Positions 7,036-14,243 of a stretch of DNA of 18,373 nt are shown here, in pieces. Source of the stretch: Candidatus Krumholzibacteriia bacterium (GTDB lineage Bacteria; Krumholzibacteriota; Krumholzibacteriia; LZORAL124-64-63); NCBI GenBank assembly GCA_030643455.1, contig DAOWLV010000012.1, positions 1 through 18,373 of the forward strand. Reading direction: 5' to 3'. The translations under genes were made by a program, and so were the position numbers. Numbering within the stretch: position 1 is the first letter of the stretch; the number at the start of each line of letters is the position of its first letter. Under the pieces are notes generated by a model. The model ran no database searches. It was given only the letters and a program-made list of their open reading frames with translations, and had not been told where the DNA came from.

Positions 7036-8652
7036 CTAGAGGCTGCGCCGTCGAAGGAACGTGCGAACCCTGCCAAGCAGGCGGCCTGGCGAAAAAGGTT
7101 TCCGGATCAGGTCGACGTCCTCGAGAGAAAACCCCTGCCTTTCCAGTACGGCATCGGTGTATCCGGACATGAAGAGGGCGGAGAGCTCGGGCATGTTCCT
7201 GCGCAGCTTGGCCACCAGTTCGGGTCCATTCATGATAGGCATGATCACGTCGGTCAGGACCATGTCGAAGGCCCAGTCGTTCTGCCGGGCCAGGGCGAGG
7301 GCTTCTTTCCCGTTGTTGGCCACCAGAACCTCGTAGCCCGCTCTTTCAAGGGTCTTGGTGATGAGACGGCCGGCGGCCGCGTCGTCTTCAACCACCAGGA
7401 TGCGCTCGTCTCCGGGCGACCCCTCTCTGGAATCGGTTTCGGGGGTCAATGGTCCGGACAGTGGTTCGGTGGATTCGGGCAAAAGAATTTCCAGGGTGGT
7501 GCCGTGCCCTTCGTGACTGACGATCCGCACATCGCCACCGCTCTGCTTGACGATGCCGTAGACGCTGGACAATCCCAACCCGGTACCCCGGCCTCTTTCC
7601 TTGGTGGTGAAGAAGGGTTCGAACGCCTGGGCGATGACCTCGCTGTTCATGCCGGCTCCGGTGTCGGTGAATTTCAGGGAAACGTACCGGCCCCCCGGAA
7701 GATCCACGCCGTTGGACCCCATCCTGGAACCCCGGGTCGTCTTGATGGTGAGAGTTCCGCCGTCGGCCATGGCGTCGCGGGCGTTGGCCACCACGTTCAG
7801 GATGACCTGTTCGAGCTGGCCAGGATCAACCTTGACCGGCAGGGGCACCCCGGCGGTTTTCATCACCATTTCGACGTCTTCCCCGATCAGACGCCGGATC
7901 ATTCCCGTCAGGCGGCCCACCACGGCCTCGAGATCGACAACCTCCGGCTTGAGATCCTGTTTCCGGCTGAAGGCCAGCAGCTGCGCGGTCAGGTTGGCGG
8001 CCTTTTCGCTGGCCCGGATGATCTCCTCGGCATCCTCCACAAGTGCAGGCTTGTCGGCCACACCCTCCTTGAGGATGTCGGCGTAGCCCATGATCGCCAC
8101 GAGGATGTTGTTGAAATCGTGGGCGATGCCGCCGGCCAGCTTGCCCACCGCCTCCAGCTTCTGGGCATGGCGCAATTCTTCTTCCAGACGTTTCCGTTCA
8201 GAGATTTCCCGCCAGACCACGTGAAGAACTTTCCGGTCCCCGATCGGGACCGAGGTCAGCAGGACCTCGACGGGAAACACCTCACCGTCGGCCCGCTGGT
8301 GGTTCCACTCGAAGCGGTGGCTGCCCTTGGCAAAAGCCTTGGCCATCATATCGTTGGCTTTTTCGAAGGAAATCCGTCCATCGGGCTGGTATTCGGGTGA
8401 CAGTTCGGAGGGGTGGGTCTGGAGAAGTTCTTCCCGATCGGTGTAGCGGAGCATCTTGACGGTAGCCTCGTTGCAGTCCACGAAAGTGTCACGGTCAATG
8501 ACCAGGTTGGCATCGGCGGATCGCTCGAACAATTCGCGGTAGTTGGGAAGGCCGTCCTTTTCCTGGAGCCGGGATAGCTGAGCCCGAAGATCCTGCACCT
8601 TTTGGCGCAGAACCTCGATTTCGATTGAAAATTCGTTTTTTCTCAAGGGCAC
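7036..8652 (-). CDS. PAS-sensor hybrid histidine kinase with C-terminal receiver
   Basis: A 538-residue cytoplasmic protein with no membrane segment. Order: short coiled coil (residues 8-32), PAS domain (about 38-155), HisKA with phospho-accepting H178 in GGIAHDFNNIL, HATPase with N-box NVVANARDAM (286-295), D330-G-A-G and GRGTGLGLSSVYG (354-366), then a receiver domain with E422/D423/D424, phospho-acceptor D468 (LTDVIMP) and K518. It probably senses a cytoplasmic signal through PAS and relays phosphate to its own receiver; no DNA-binding output is encoded next to it. The annotated GTG (8652) has AGGGGAG only 3 bases upstream. The TTG two codons later (8646) would have that ribosome site at 9 bases and is an equally good start. 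It heads a two-gene unit with the outer-membrane protein and is divergent from the MATE gene. Confidence 0.9.
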   Translation of the reverse strand: MPLRKNEFSIEIEVLRQKVQDLRAQLSRLQEKDGLPNYRELFERSADANLVIDRDTFVDCNEATVKMLRYTDREELLQTHPSELSPEYQPDGRISFEKANDMMAKAFAKGSHRFEWNHQRADGEVFPVEVLLTSVPIGDRKVLHVVWREISERKRLEEELRHAQKLEAVGKLAGGIAHDFNNILVAIMGYADILKEGVADKPALVEDAEEIIRASEKAANLTAQLLAFSRKQDLKPEVVDLEAVVGRLTGMIRRLIGEDVEMVMKTAGVPLPVKVDPGQLEQVILNVVANARDAMADGGTLTIKTTRGSRMGSNGVDLPGGRYVSLKFTDTGAGMNSEVIAQAFEPFFTTKERGRGTGLGLSSVYGIVKQSGGDVRIVSHEGHGTTLEILLPESTEPLSGPLTPETDSREGSPGDERILVVEDDAAAGRLITKTLERAGYEVLVANNGKEALALARQNDWAFDMVLTDVIMPIMNGPELVAKLRRNMPELSALFMSGYTDAVLERQGFSLEDVDLIRKPFSPGRLLGRVRTFLRRRSL

Positions 8653-8880
8653 GTGCTCCCCTTGATTGGTGGTCTTTGCTTATTCAGGATAAGAAGACTC
8701 GGGGCGGCTCAGCCACTGGAAATGAAATCCCTTACCAACACTATAAACCATTTCGGCAACATTTGGTAGAGGCCAGTGCAGGGATTATTTGCCGAGGAGG
8801 GGTGGTTCATCCCGAATGTGGGTATATTCTTCTCCTTGGTATTCGCGAACCGCTTCTGCCGTACCTTCTTTCCCGTCTGG
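8653..8880. promoter_or_regulatory. Divergent intergenic region between kinase and MATE genes
   Basis: This 228-bp stretch must hold promoters for both directions. A dyad, CAAGGG (8644-8649) and CCCTTG (8659-8664) nine bases apart, overlaps the kinase start and includes its ribosome site AGGGGAG. TTGATT at 8662-8667 could be a -35 on the plus strand, but no -10 at 17 bases fits well. The frame of the MATE protein is open through 8776-8880, but the encoded peptide (rich in F and W) does not resemble a MATE N-terminus, so I treat it as non-coding leader. Confidence 0.4.
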
Positions 8881-10278
8881 ATGGCATTCTTGACCAACCC
8901 CGGCAACAACCTGACCGTCGATCCGATCCCGGTCCTGATTCGCAGGCTGGCCATTCCGGCCTCGGTGGGCATGTTCTTCGCCACCATGTACAACGTGGTG
9001 GACACCTACTACGCGGGCCGGATGTCGACCGAGGCCCTGGCTGCCCTGTCGTTGACCTTTCCCATCTATTTCTCCCTGTTGGCCATGGGTATGGGTTTTT
9101 CCACGGGGGCGACCGCGCTGATCGGCAATGCGCTGGGCCGCGGGGATCGCGGCGAGGCAGCCCTGATCGCGAGCCAGGGACTGGTGCTGAGCATTCTGCT
9201 GGCAGCCGTGGTCACCACAACGGGTTTCGCCGCCGCGCCATCCCTCTTCCGGCTTCTGGGCGCGCACGAGGAATACCTGGATCTGTGTCTCCAGTACATC
9301 AGGGTGATCCTGGCCGGCTCCGGCATCACCCTGTTCGTGTTCATGTTCAACGGTATCCTGAACTCCCAGGGCGACACCCACTCCTACCGCGATTACCTGA
9401 TCGTGGCGACGGTGGCCAACATCATCCTGGATCCCTGGTTCATGTACGGGGGACTTGGCGTGCCGGCGATGGGAGTGCGGGGCATCGCCGCGGCGACTGT
9501 TCTCGTGCAAGTGGGCGGAGTGATTTTCCTGGGACTGCGCGCCCGGCGCACTGGTCTGATCTTCCGGTCGAACGGAGCCCGCTGGCGACCCGATCGTCGG
9601 GTACTGCGCGCCATCATCGGCCAGGGTGTGCCCGCCAGTTTGAACATGATGACCGTGGCCCTGGGCATCTTCATCATCACCTATTTTCTCAGCGGTTTCG
9701 GCCAGAAGACCGTAGCGGCCTATGGAGCGGCCACGCGCATCGAACAGATCGTTTTGCTGCCGGCCATGGGACTGAACGTGGCAGCCCTGACCCTGGCTGC
9801 GCAGAATGGAGGGGCGGGCCGTTTCGACAGGGTGCGGTCGACCGTCAGGTACGCTCTTCTATATGGCTCGGGCGTGATGGTTCTGGGCGCGGCCCTCGTG
9901 TATTTCGGAGCTGGACCGTTGATGCGTCTGTTCACGAAAGATCAGGAAGTCGTGGCGATCGGTGTCCGCTACCTGCGCATCGCGGCTTTCATCGAACACG
10001 CCTACATATTCCTGTTCATCAACACCTCCCTGCTTCAGGGGTTGAAAAAGCCCGCCTTTGCCCTGTGGGTGGGCCTTTACCGTCAACTGGTGATGCCGCC
10101 AATTCTTTTCTACGTGGTGACCCGCGTGCTGGACCTGGGGTTGACGGGCATCTGGTGGGGCATTTTCGGGATTGCCTGGTCCGCCGCGATCGTGTCCATT
10201 ATCTACGCCAGGAGCCAGGTGGACAGGATGGCCCGCTCGGCGGATGATGCAGACCAACAGGAGACGTCTGTGGCATGA
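8881..10278 (+). CDS. MATE family multidrug/solute efflux transporter
   Basis: From ATG 8881 the protein has 465 residues, the usual MATE length, with about 12 hydrophobic segments in two homologous halves. Family features include LAIPASVGMFF in the first helix, NVVDTYYAGRMSTEALAALSL, GMGFSTGATALIGNALGRGDRGEA and the second-half copy around IGQGVPASLNMM and AYGAATRIEQIVLLPAMGLN. MATE proteins expel cationic drugs or metabolites in exchange for Na+ or H+. The frame also opens at GTG 8776, but the 35 extra residues have no family counterpart and ATG 8881 gives the expected short N-terminal tail; the ribosome site there is weak, so the start is uncertain. The last four bases (ATGA) overlap the start of the NhaC-type antiporter gene, so the two are co-translated. 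Confidence 0.9.
   Translation: MAFLTNPGNNLTVDPIPVLIRRLAIPASVGMFFATMYNVVDTYYAGRMSTEALAALSLTFPIYFSLLAMGMGFSTGATALIGNALGRGDRGEAALIASQGLVLSILLAAVVTTTGFAAAPSLFRLLGAHEEYLDLCLQYIRVILAGSGITLFVFMFNGILNSQGDTHSYRDYLIVATVANIILDPWFMYGGLGVPAMGVRGIAAATVLVQVGGVIFLGLRARRTGLIFRSNGARWRPDRRVLRAIIGQGVPASLNMMTVALGIFIITYFLSGFGQKTVAAYGAATRIEQIVLLPAMGLNVAALTLAAQNGGAGRFDRVRSTVRYALLYGSGVMVLGAALVYFGAGPLMRLFTKDQEVVAIGVRYLRIAAFIEHAYIFLFINTSLLQGLKKPAFALWVGLYRQLVMPPILFYVVTRVLDLGLTGIWWGIFGIAWSAAIVSIIYARSQVDRMARSADDADQQETSVA
10259..10264 (+). promoter_or_regulatory. Ribosome binding site of the NhaC-type gene inside the MATE gene
   Basis: AGGAGA ends 10 bases before ATG 10275, inside the last codons of the MATE gene. It supports this start and shows that the antiporter is translated by coupling and reinitiation at the ATGA overlap. 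Confidence 0.7.
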
Positions 10279-11873
10279 ATCATCGTCGGACATGGTCCAT
10301 CCTTGCCGTTGTGCTGGTCACCTTGGTCCTGGCCCTGATCGACCTACCGATTCGTGCCCTGTGGCCGCCGGTGGCCGCGCTGGTGGTGATCATCGTCACG
10401 CGCCACGCCCTGTTCGGACTTTTGGCCGGAGGATTCGCCGGAGCGATCCTGCTTGCCGGCGGCAACCCCTTGACCGCTTTTTTCGACCTGTTTGCGGCGC
10501 ACCTCTGGCCGAGCCTTCAGAGCAGCTGGAAGATCGGCGCCATCGCGTTCACCCTGATTCTGGGGGGCTTCGCCGCCATCCTGGAGGCCGGGGGCGGGTT
10601 CGCGGGGCTCATGCGAAAGGTGGCGGGTCTGGACGAGGAATCATCCCGCGATGCATCCCGGAACCTGGAAGGGGGCGCGGCGGGATTGGGCATTCTCTGT
10701 TTCTTCGACGGCCTGGCCAACAGCATGGTGGTCGGGCGGGTCAGCCGCGATCTGGCCGACCGCAGTGGCGTGGCCCGGGTGAAACTGGCCTACATCGTCG
10801 ACTCGACGTCGTCGGCGGTGGCCTGCCTCGCCTTCGTATCGACCTGGATCGCCTTCCAGCTTTCCATGATCAGCGAAGCCTATGTGCAGGCCGGCCGTCC
10901 CGCCAATCCCTACGGCGTGTTCCTGGAATCCCTGCCCTACAACTTCTACTGCTGGTTCACCCTGGTTTTGTTGTTCGTATCGATCCGCCAGAGGTTCCAT
11001 CCCGGCCCCATGGCCCGGTTCGTGGAGGAAGCCTCTCTGGCCGGAAACCAGGAGGATACCTCGGTGACCGAACCACGGACGGCGGCAGGTAACCCGGCGA
11101 CGGCCCTGGTTCCTCTGGCCTCATTGTTGGTCGCATTTTTTGTGGGATTCGTGGCGTTGGGCAGCCCGCGACCGATTTTCCCATTGAGCCGGGACAAGGT
11201 GGTGGCCTCCTTCGGTTCGGATGCAGGTCCTCTGGTGCTTGTCCTGGCCAGCGTGGCTGCAACTCTGGTGGCGGTCCTCATGTTTCCCACACGCCCGGAT
11301 GGTCGCTGGAAACCGGTTCTGCAGGCGTTCGGCTCGGGGGTGTGGACCATGATCGGTCCCATCTTCATCCTGCTGGCCGCCTGGATCATGGGCAGTGTGA
11401 TCGGCGAACTCGGCACCGCGGTCCTGATTTCCCGCCTGGCCACCGAGACCAGCACCCTGGCATTGCTGCCATCGCTGACCTTCCTGATCGGCGCGGCGAT
11501 ATCCTTCGCCACCGGTACTTCCTGGGGCACCATGGGTCTTCTGTTTCCCCTGGCGGTGCCCGCCGCCGCGGTCATGGGTGCGGATGATCCTTTCCTGGCC
11601 GTCATCGTGGCCGCGGTGTTCAGCGGCGCGGCTTTCGGCGACCACTGTTCACCATTCAGCGATACCACCATCGTCACTTCGATTTCCTGCGGAGTGGAAC
11701 CTCACGACCACGTGCGGACACAGATCCCTTACGCCCTGATCACCGCCGCGGTGGCTATCGGATTCGGGTTTCTGCCCGCCGGTTTGGGTTTCCCGTGGAT
11801 GGTCTCGCTGATTCTGGGAACCGCGATGTTATTCGTATTGCCCAGGCTCACTAGGGCGTTTTTACCAGCATGA
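10275..11873 (+). CDS. NhaC-family Na+/H+ antiporter
   Basis: A 532-residue inner-membrane protein with about 12 hydrophobic segments. The block ISFATGTSWGTMGLLFPLAVP, then SGAAFGDHCSPFSDTTIVTS, is the signature of the NhaC/ion-transporter superfamily. The paired acidic and polar residues there (D, H, S, D, TT) are thought to form the cation path. Such proteins exchange Na+ (sometimes amino acids or carboxylates) for protons, so the substrate is probable rather than certain. A hydrophilic loop of about 30 residues follows SIRQRFHPG near the middle. It is translationally coupled to the MATE gene upstream. Its 3' end overlaps the convergent gene on the minus strand by 23 bp. Confidence 0.85.
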   Translation: MNHRRTWSILAVVLVTLVLALIDLPIRALWPPVAALVVIIVTRHALFGLLAGGFAGAILLAGGNPLTAFFDLFAAHLWPSLQSSWKIGAIAFTLILGGFAAILEAGGGFAGLMRKVAGLDEESSRDASRNLEGGAAGLGILCFFDGLANSMVVGRVSRDLADRSGVARVKLAYIVDSTSSAVACLAFVSTWIAFQLSMISEAYVQAGRPANPYGVFLESLPYNFYCWFTLVLLFVSIRQRFHPGPMARFVEEASLAGNQEDTSVTEPRTAAGNPATALVPLASLLVAFFVGFVALGSPRPIFPLSRDKVVASFGSDAGPLVLVLASVAATLVAVLMFPTRPDGRWKPVLQAFGSGVWTMIGPIFILLAAWIMGSVIGELGTAVLISRLATETSTLALLPSLTFLIGAAISFATGTSWGTMGLLFPLAVPAAAVMGADDPFLAVIVAAVFSGAAFGDHCSPFSDTTIVTSISCGVEPHDHVRTQIPYALITAAVAIGFGFLPAGLGFPWMVSLILGTAMLFVLPRLTRAFLPA

Positions 11874-12804
11874 CACCAGTTTCGGATCCATCCTGTTCGT
11901 TGCGACGGAATCCGACGGCATAGATGTCACCATTGCCCGCTTCACCGAGTTGAAGGAGTCCGCCGGGGAAGGAAGTGATTTCCTTCCGCACTGCGCCCGC
12001 GTCGGCGTGGACCAGGTTGGCTACGGAGTTTTCGCCTTCACCCATGCAGGCCAGATAGATACTGCCGTCGCTGGCGATCAGGATGTCGTTGACGCCGTGG
12101 AGGACTTCGGGATCAGGCAGGAGCAGGTCGGCCCAGAGCCCGTCCGAGTTTCGCAGGGCAAGGAATGCCTTGGGTGACATTCCCCCAGCGCCTTCGATGC
12201 CGCCCACGAAGATGGTGCCGTCCTCGCTGAGAGCAACGCAGAAAAATGTGCGGGTCGAGGGGCCGCCGGGAGTCACTTTGGTCCACTCGGTCGAAGCGGT
12301 TCGTTCCAGAATGACCTGCAGGGTGTCGGCGCCGTCGTCGAAGCCACAGGCGACCGCCCGGTCGCCCCGGATGGTGGGAAAGGTGTTGGGCAGGGTTACC
12401 CGGGCGCCCACCCGCCAGTGGACCGGCCGACTGCGCCGCATGTAGTTGGCCGTCAGGATATTGAAACCGTGGGTGACTTCGAAGTGCTGGATGGTTGCCG
12501 GGTTGTCCTTCAGAAACATCTTGTGATGAAGGAATTGCAACTCGATGCCGTCGTGCTCACGTTGCCAGCGCAGGCGCAGGGCCCAGTACATGGGCTGTTC
12601 CCAGGGTCTGGATTCCCAGCTGGCCGCATGGTTGATTTCCGGTTCACCCTGCTGATTGATCTTCAGGGTGGTGGGGAAATTGAGGGGCACGCCGCCGAAA
12701 GCCTGCAGGGCGATTCCCTCGGGAAGGGGCTCGGCCATGACAGCGCCGGGGAAAAGCAACCCGGCGCAGAAAACTGCAATGGTGATTTTGGCGTTTTTCA
12801 TCAT
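11851..12804 (-). CDS. Exported chimeric protein: partial outer-membrane barrel joined to propeller-like repeats
   Basis: A 317-residue protein with a signal peptide (residues 1-24, cleavage near VMA-EP). Residues 25-146 look like the first half of an outer-membrane barrel protein: LQAFGGVPLNFPTTLKI, WALRLRWQREHDGIELQFLHHK, IQHFEVTHGFNILTANY, RVGARVTLPN. Residues 148-317 change character to short repeats of the type E/S-D-G-x-I-F/Y-V/L (SEDGTIFVGG, ASDGSIYLACMG, GNGDIYAVGF), as in NHL/WD-like beta-propellers, but only three or four blades are present. Neither half looks complete. It follows the pentahaem cytochrome gene by 43 bp on the same strand, so it may share its transcript. It could be a fusion created by deletion, or a genuine two-part protein. 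A role beside nitrate reduction (NapL of Campylobacterota is a propeller-like protein) is only a guess. Confidence 0.6.
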   Translation of the reverse strand: MMKNAKITIAVFCAGLLFPGAVMAEPLPEGIALQAFGGVPLNFPTTLKINQQGEPEINHAASWESRPWEQPMYWALRLRWQREHDGIELQFLHHKMFLKDNPATIQHFEVTHGFNILTANYMRRSRPVHWRVGARVTLPNTFPTIRGDRAVACGFDDGADTLQVILERTASTEWTKVTPGGPSTRTFFCVALSEDGTIFVGGIEGAGGMSPKAFLALRNSDGLWADLLLPDPEVLHGVNDILIASDGSIYLACMGEGENSVANLVHADAGAVRKEITSFPGGLLQLGEAGNGDIYAVGFRRNEQDGSETGVMLVKTP

Positions 12805-12847
12805 TTGATGATAGACACCCTGTCAGAGATAAACCAGTATCGGCCTA

Positions 12848-13561
12848 CTATTTTTCCTTACGATCCTTCAAGGCCTGCCCTTTGGCCTTCCGGTATTCAC
12901 CCAGCAGTTCCTTGGTGTCGATTTCAACATCCGTCAGATCGAAGCGGTGCCACTTGGCCGTCAGGTTCTCGTAGTCTACGTTCAACTTGGCGACGAGCTC
13001 CCGGTCCTTGGCGTGGGTGTTTACGAAGCTGCGGTACCCCTTGATGATGTTGATCTTGTTCAGCACGTAGTCGGCCTTTCCGGGAATCTCGGGCAGAATG
13101 CCGGAATCATGGTTGTGACAGAACAGGCACGTGCTCTTGACGCGGGTCACGAAGATGAAGTCCATCTCCATGGCGCCGTGGCAGGTGGCACAGTTCGGGG
13201 CAGTGCCGTCGGTCTCGAGAATCTTGTAGTGGTTGCTGGTGACAAACGCGTCGCGCTGATCGATATGGCACTGACCGCAGGTTATGGGGATCTGGTCGAA
13301 CTTGACCGGAGCCAGGACGTTGTCATGGGCCTTTTCCATGTCCTTGGTGTTGGGATCGCCGCCATGGCAGTCCACGCAGCTGAGACCTTCCACCCCATGG
13401 ACGGAATTGTCGAAATCGACGAAATAGTTGTAGAGGCTGGGGTGCTTGACCTTGAATGCGGGGTCCTTGTGGCAATCGATACATTCGTCGCCGAAGCTGG
13501 CCGAAGCGGCCGTCAGGACAAGGGCGAAGATGAAAAACGGCAACAACCACTTGGAATTCAT
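12848..13561 (-). CDS. Pentahaem c-type cytochrome, exported
   Basis: A 237-residue protein with an N-terminal hydrophobic signal (residues 3-22) and five haem-binding motifs: CIDCH (27-31), CVDCH (62-66), CGQCH (95-99), CATCH (124-128) and CLFCH (145-149). The first motif lies only a few residues after the hydrophobic stretch and is followed by an SVHG..C.DCH pattern, as in NapC/NirT/NrfH-type quinol oxidases. If the segment is not cleaved it could therefore be a membrane-anchored quinol oxidase; if cleaved, a soluble electron carrier. The C-terminal 85 residues are charged and helical. I chose ATG 13561 over the earlier in-frame start because AAAGGGA lies 6 bases upstream and the signal peptide then begins correctly. 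It follows napD by 107 bp, with a possible terminator and promoter between. It probably passes electrons to or beside the Nap system. Confidence 0.85.
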   Translation of the reverse strand: MNSKWLLPFFIFALVLTAASASFGDECIDCHKDPAFKVKHPSLYNYFVDFDNSVHGVEGLSCVDCHGGDPNTKDMEKAHDNVLAPVKFDQIPITCGQCHIDQRDAFVTSNHYKILETDGTAPNCATCHGAMEMDFIFVTRVKSTCLFCHNHDSGILPEIPGKADYVLNKINIIKGYRSFVNTHAKDRELVAKLNVDYENLTAKWHRFDLTDVEIDTKELLGEYRKAKGQALKDRKEK

Positions 13562-13604
13562 GAAAGGTCCCTTTCCGGTAAGCACGACCACGGGGAACGA
13601 CTTA

Positions 13605-13634
13605 CATATACTAGCACATTTGCACGGTATGAAA
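13605..13634 (-). promoter_or_regulatory. Candidate promoter of the pentahaem cytochrome gene
   Basis: On the minus strand TTTCAT (13634-13629) and TATATG (13610-13605) are 18 bases apart and lie about 45-70 bases upstream of the cytochrome ATG, in the only sizeable gap of the cluster. The match to sigma-70 consensus is moderate; TAGTAT three bases earlier is an alternative -10. I saw no FNR- or NarL-type dyad here. Confidence 0.3.
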
Positions 13635-13639
13635 ATGTA

Positions 13640-13657
13640 AACCCGATTTCACGGGTT
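13640..13657 (-). terminator. Possible weak terminator after napD
   Basis: AACCCG and CGGGTT form a 6-bp stem with a six-base loop, starting 12 bases after the napD stop. On the minus strand TACATTTTC follows. The stem is short and the T-run is interrupted, so it may only attenuate transcription into the cytochrome gene. Confidence 0.4.
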
Positions 13658-13668
13658 CAGGTTCCCGA

Positions 13669-13920
13669 TCAAGCCTCGGTACTGTCGGGGACCCCATCGG
13701 TATAGGTGTAGGAAAAATCCGCGCTCGCCACGTGGGGCAACTGCTGGATCTCCTTCAATTTCTTGGTCTCGTCGGAATTGTCGTCGCCCTCGACGGTGAT
13801 GACGATGCGTCCCAGTTCGTCGCTGAAGTGAATGTCGCACAGCCCGCTGTCGATGAGGCTGGCCTTGACCGCCTCGAGGTGTTCGGGAAGGGTCTTGACC
13901 ACGATGCTGGAAATGTTCAT
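13669..13920 (-). CDS. napD: NapD, chaperone for NapA
   Basis: An 83-residue protein with the NapD pattern: ISSIVVKTLPEHLEAVKASL at the start, GRIVITVEGDD in the middle, KKLKEIQQLPHVASADFSYTY at the end, fitting the ferredoxin-like fold of the family. NapD binds the Tat signal peptide of NapA in the cytoplasm and holds it back until the molybdenum cofactor is in place. ATG 13920 overlaps the napF stop (ATGA), so translation is coupled. It is the last gene of the tight nap block; a possible hairpin terminator follows. The last residues after YTYTDG are a short tail not expected to matter. Confidence 0.9.
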   Translation of the reverse strand: MNISSIVVKTLPEHLEAVKASLIDSGLCDIHFSDELGRIVITVEGDDNSDETKKLKEIQQLPHVASADFSYTYTDGVPDSTEA

Positions 13921-14234
13921 GCCGTATCTCCGGTCTGCTGTTCGTCGGTGTCGGCCCGGACCACGATGGCACTGGTCGGGCACACATCCACGCAGTCGGC
14001 GCACAGGGTGCATCGGTCCAGAAGCACCCGGGGATTCATGAGGCCGACGAAAAAGAGGGCGTGCGGCTTGCAAACGTCCTCGCAGCGCGTGCATATGCCC
14101 TTGCCCCAGGCGATGCAGGCATCCTTGTCCAGGAGGATGTCCACACCGTCGGGCAGAACGGCCGGCTCGCGGGGCCGTTCCCAGAAATCGGACTTCATGA
14201 AGCCCGTCAGCAGGTCACGTCGGCTGCAATCCAT
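13917..14234 (-). CDS. napF: NapF-like ferredoxin, short form
   Basis: A 105-residue cytoplasmic-type ferredoxin. It opens with SRRDLLTG, close to the SRRGILTG start of E. coli NapF, and ends with two four-cysteine clusters: C40/C48/C51/C55 (CIAWGKGICTRCEDVCKP) and C75/C78/C81/C85 (CTLCADCVDVCP). These match the C-terminal clusters of NapF. The N-terminal pair of clusters present in the 164-residue E. coli protein is absent, so this is a half-size NapF. NapF is thought to interact with NapA in the cytoplasm during maturation or activation. It starts 9 bp after napB and overlaps napD by ATGA. An assignment as another Nap-associated ferredoxin is possible, but the position between napB and napD fits napF. 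Confidence 0.8.
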   Translation of the reverse strand: MDCSRRDLLTGFMKSDFWERPREPAVLPDGVDILLDKDACIAWGKGICTRCEDVCKPHALFFVGLMNPRVLLDRCTLCADCVDVCPTSAIVVRADTDEQQTGDTA

Positions 14235-14243
14235 CTGGCGATC

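Noticed and set aside
6958..8400. 480-codon plus-strand open frame across the kinase gene
   Set aside because: The minus strand encodes an unmistakable PAS/HisKA/HATPase/receiver protein over the same bases; the plus frame has no recognisable domain.
8776..8880. N-terminal extension of the MATE gene from GTG 8776
   Set aside because: The 35 residues do not resemble a MATE N-terminus, and the shorter start gives the family length. Kept as leader, although the choice is not certain.
8625..10247. 540-codon plus-strand frame overlapping the MATE gene in another frame
   Set aside because: The encoded protein is rich in R, G, H and P, with no membrane segments, while the overlapping frame is a textbook MATE transporter.
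13562..13668. FNR/NarL-type operator before the pentahaem cytochrome gene
   Set aside because: I looked for TTGAT-N4-ATCAA or paired heptamers because nap genes are often oxygen- and nitrate-controlled; none is present. The main nap promoter lies outside the window.
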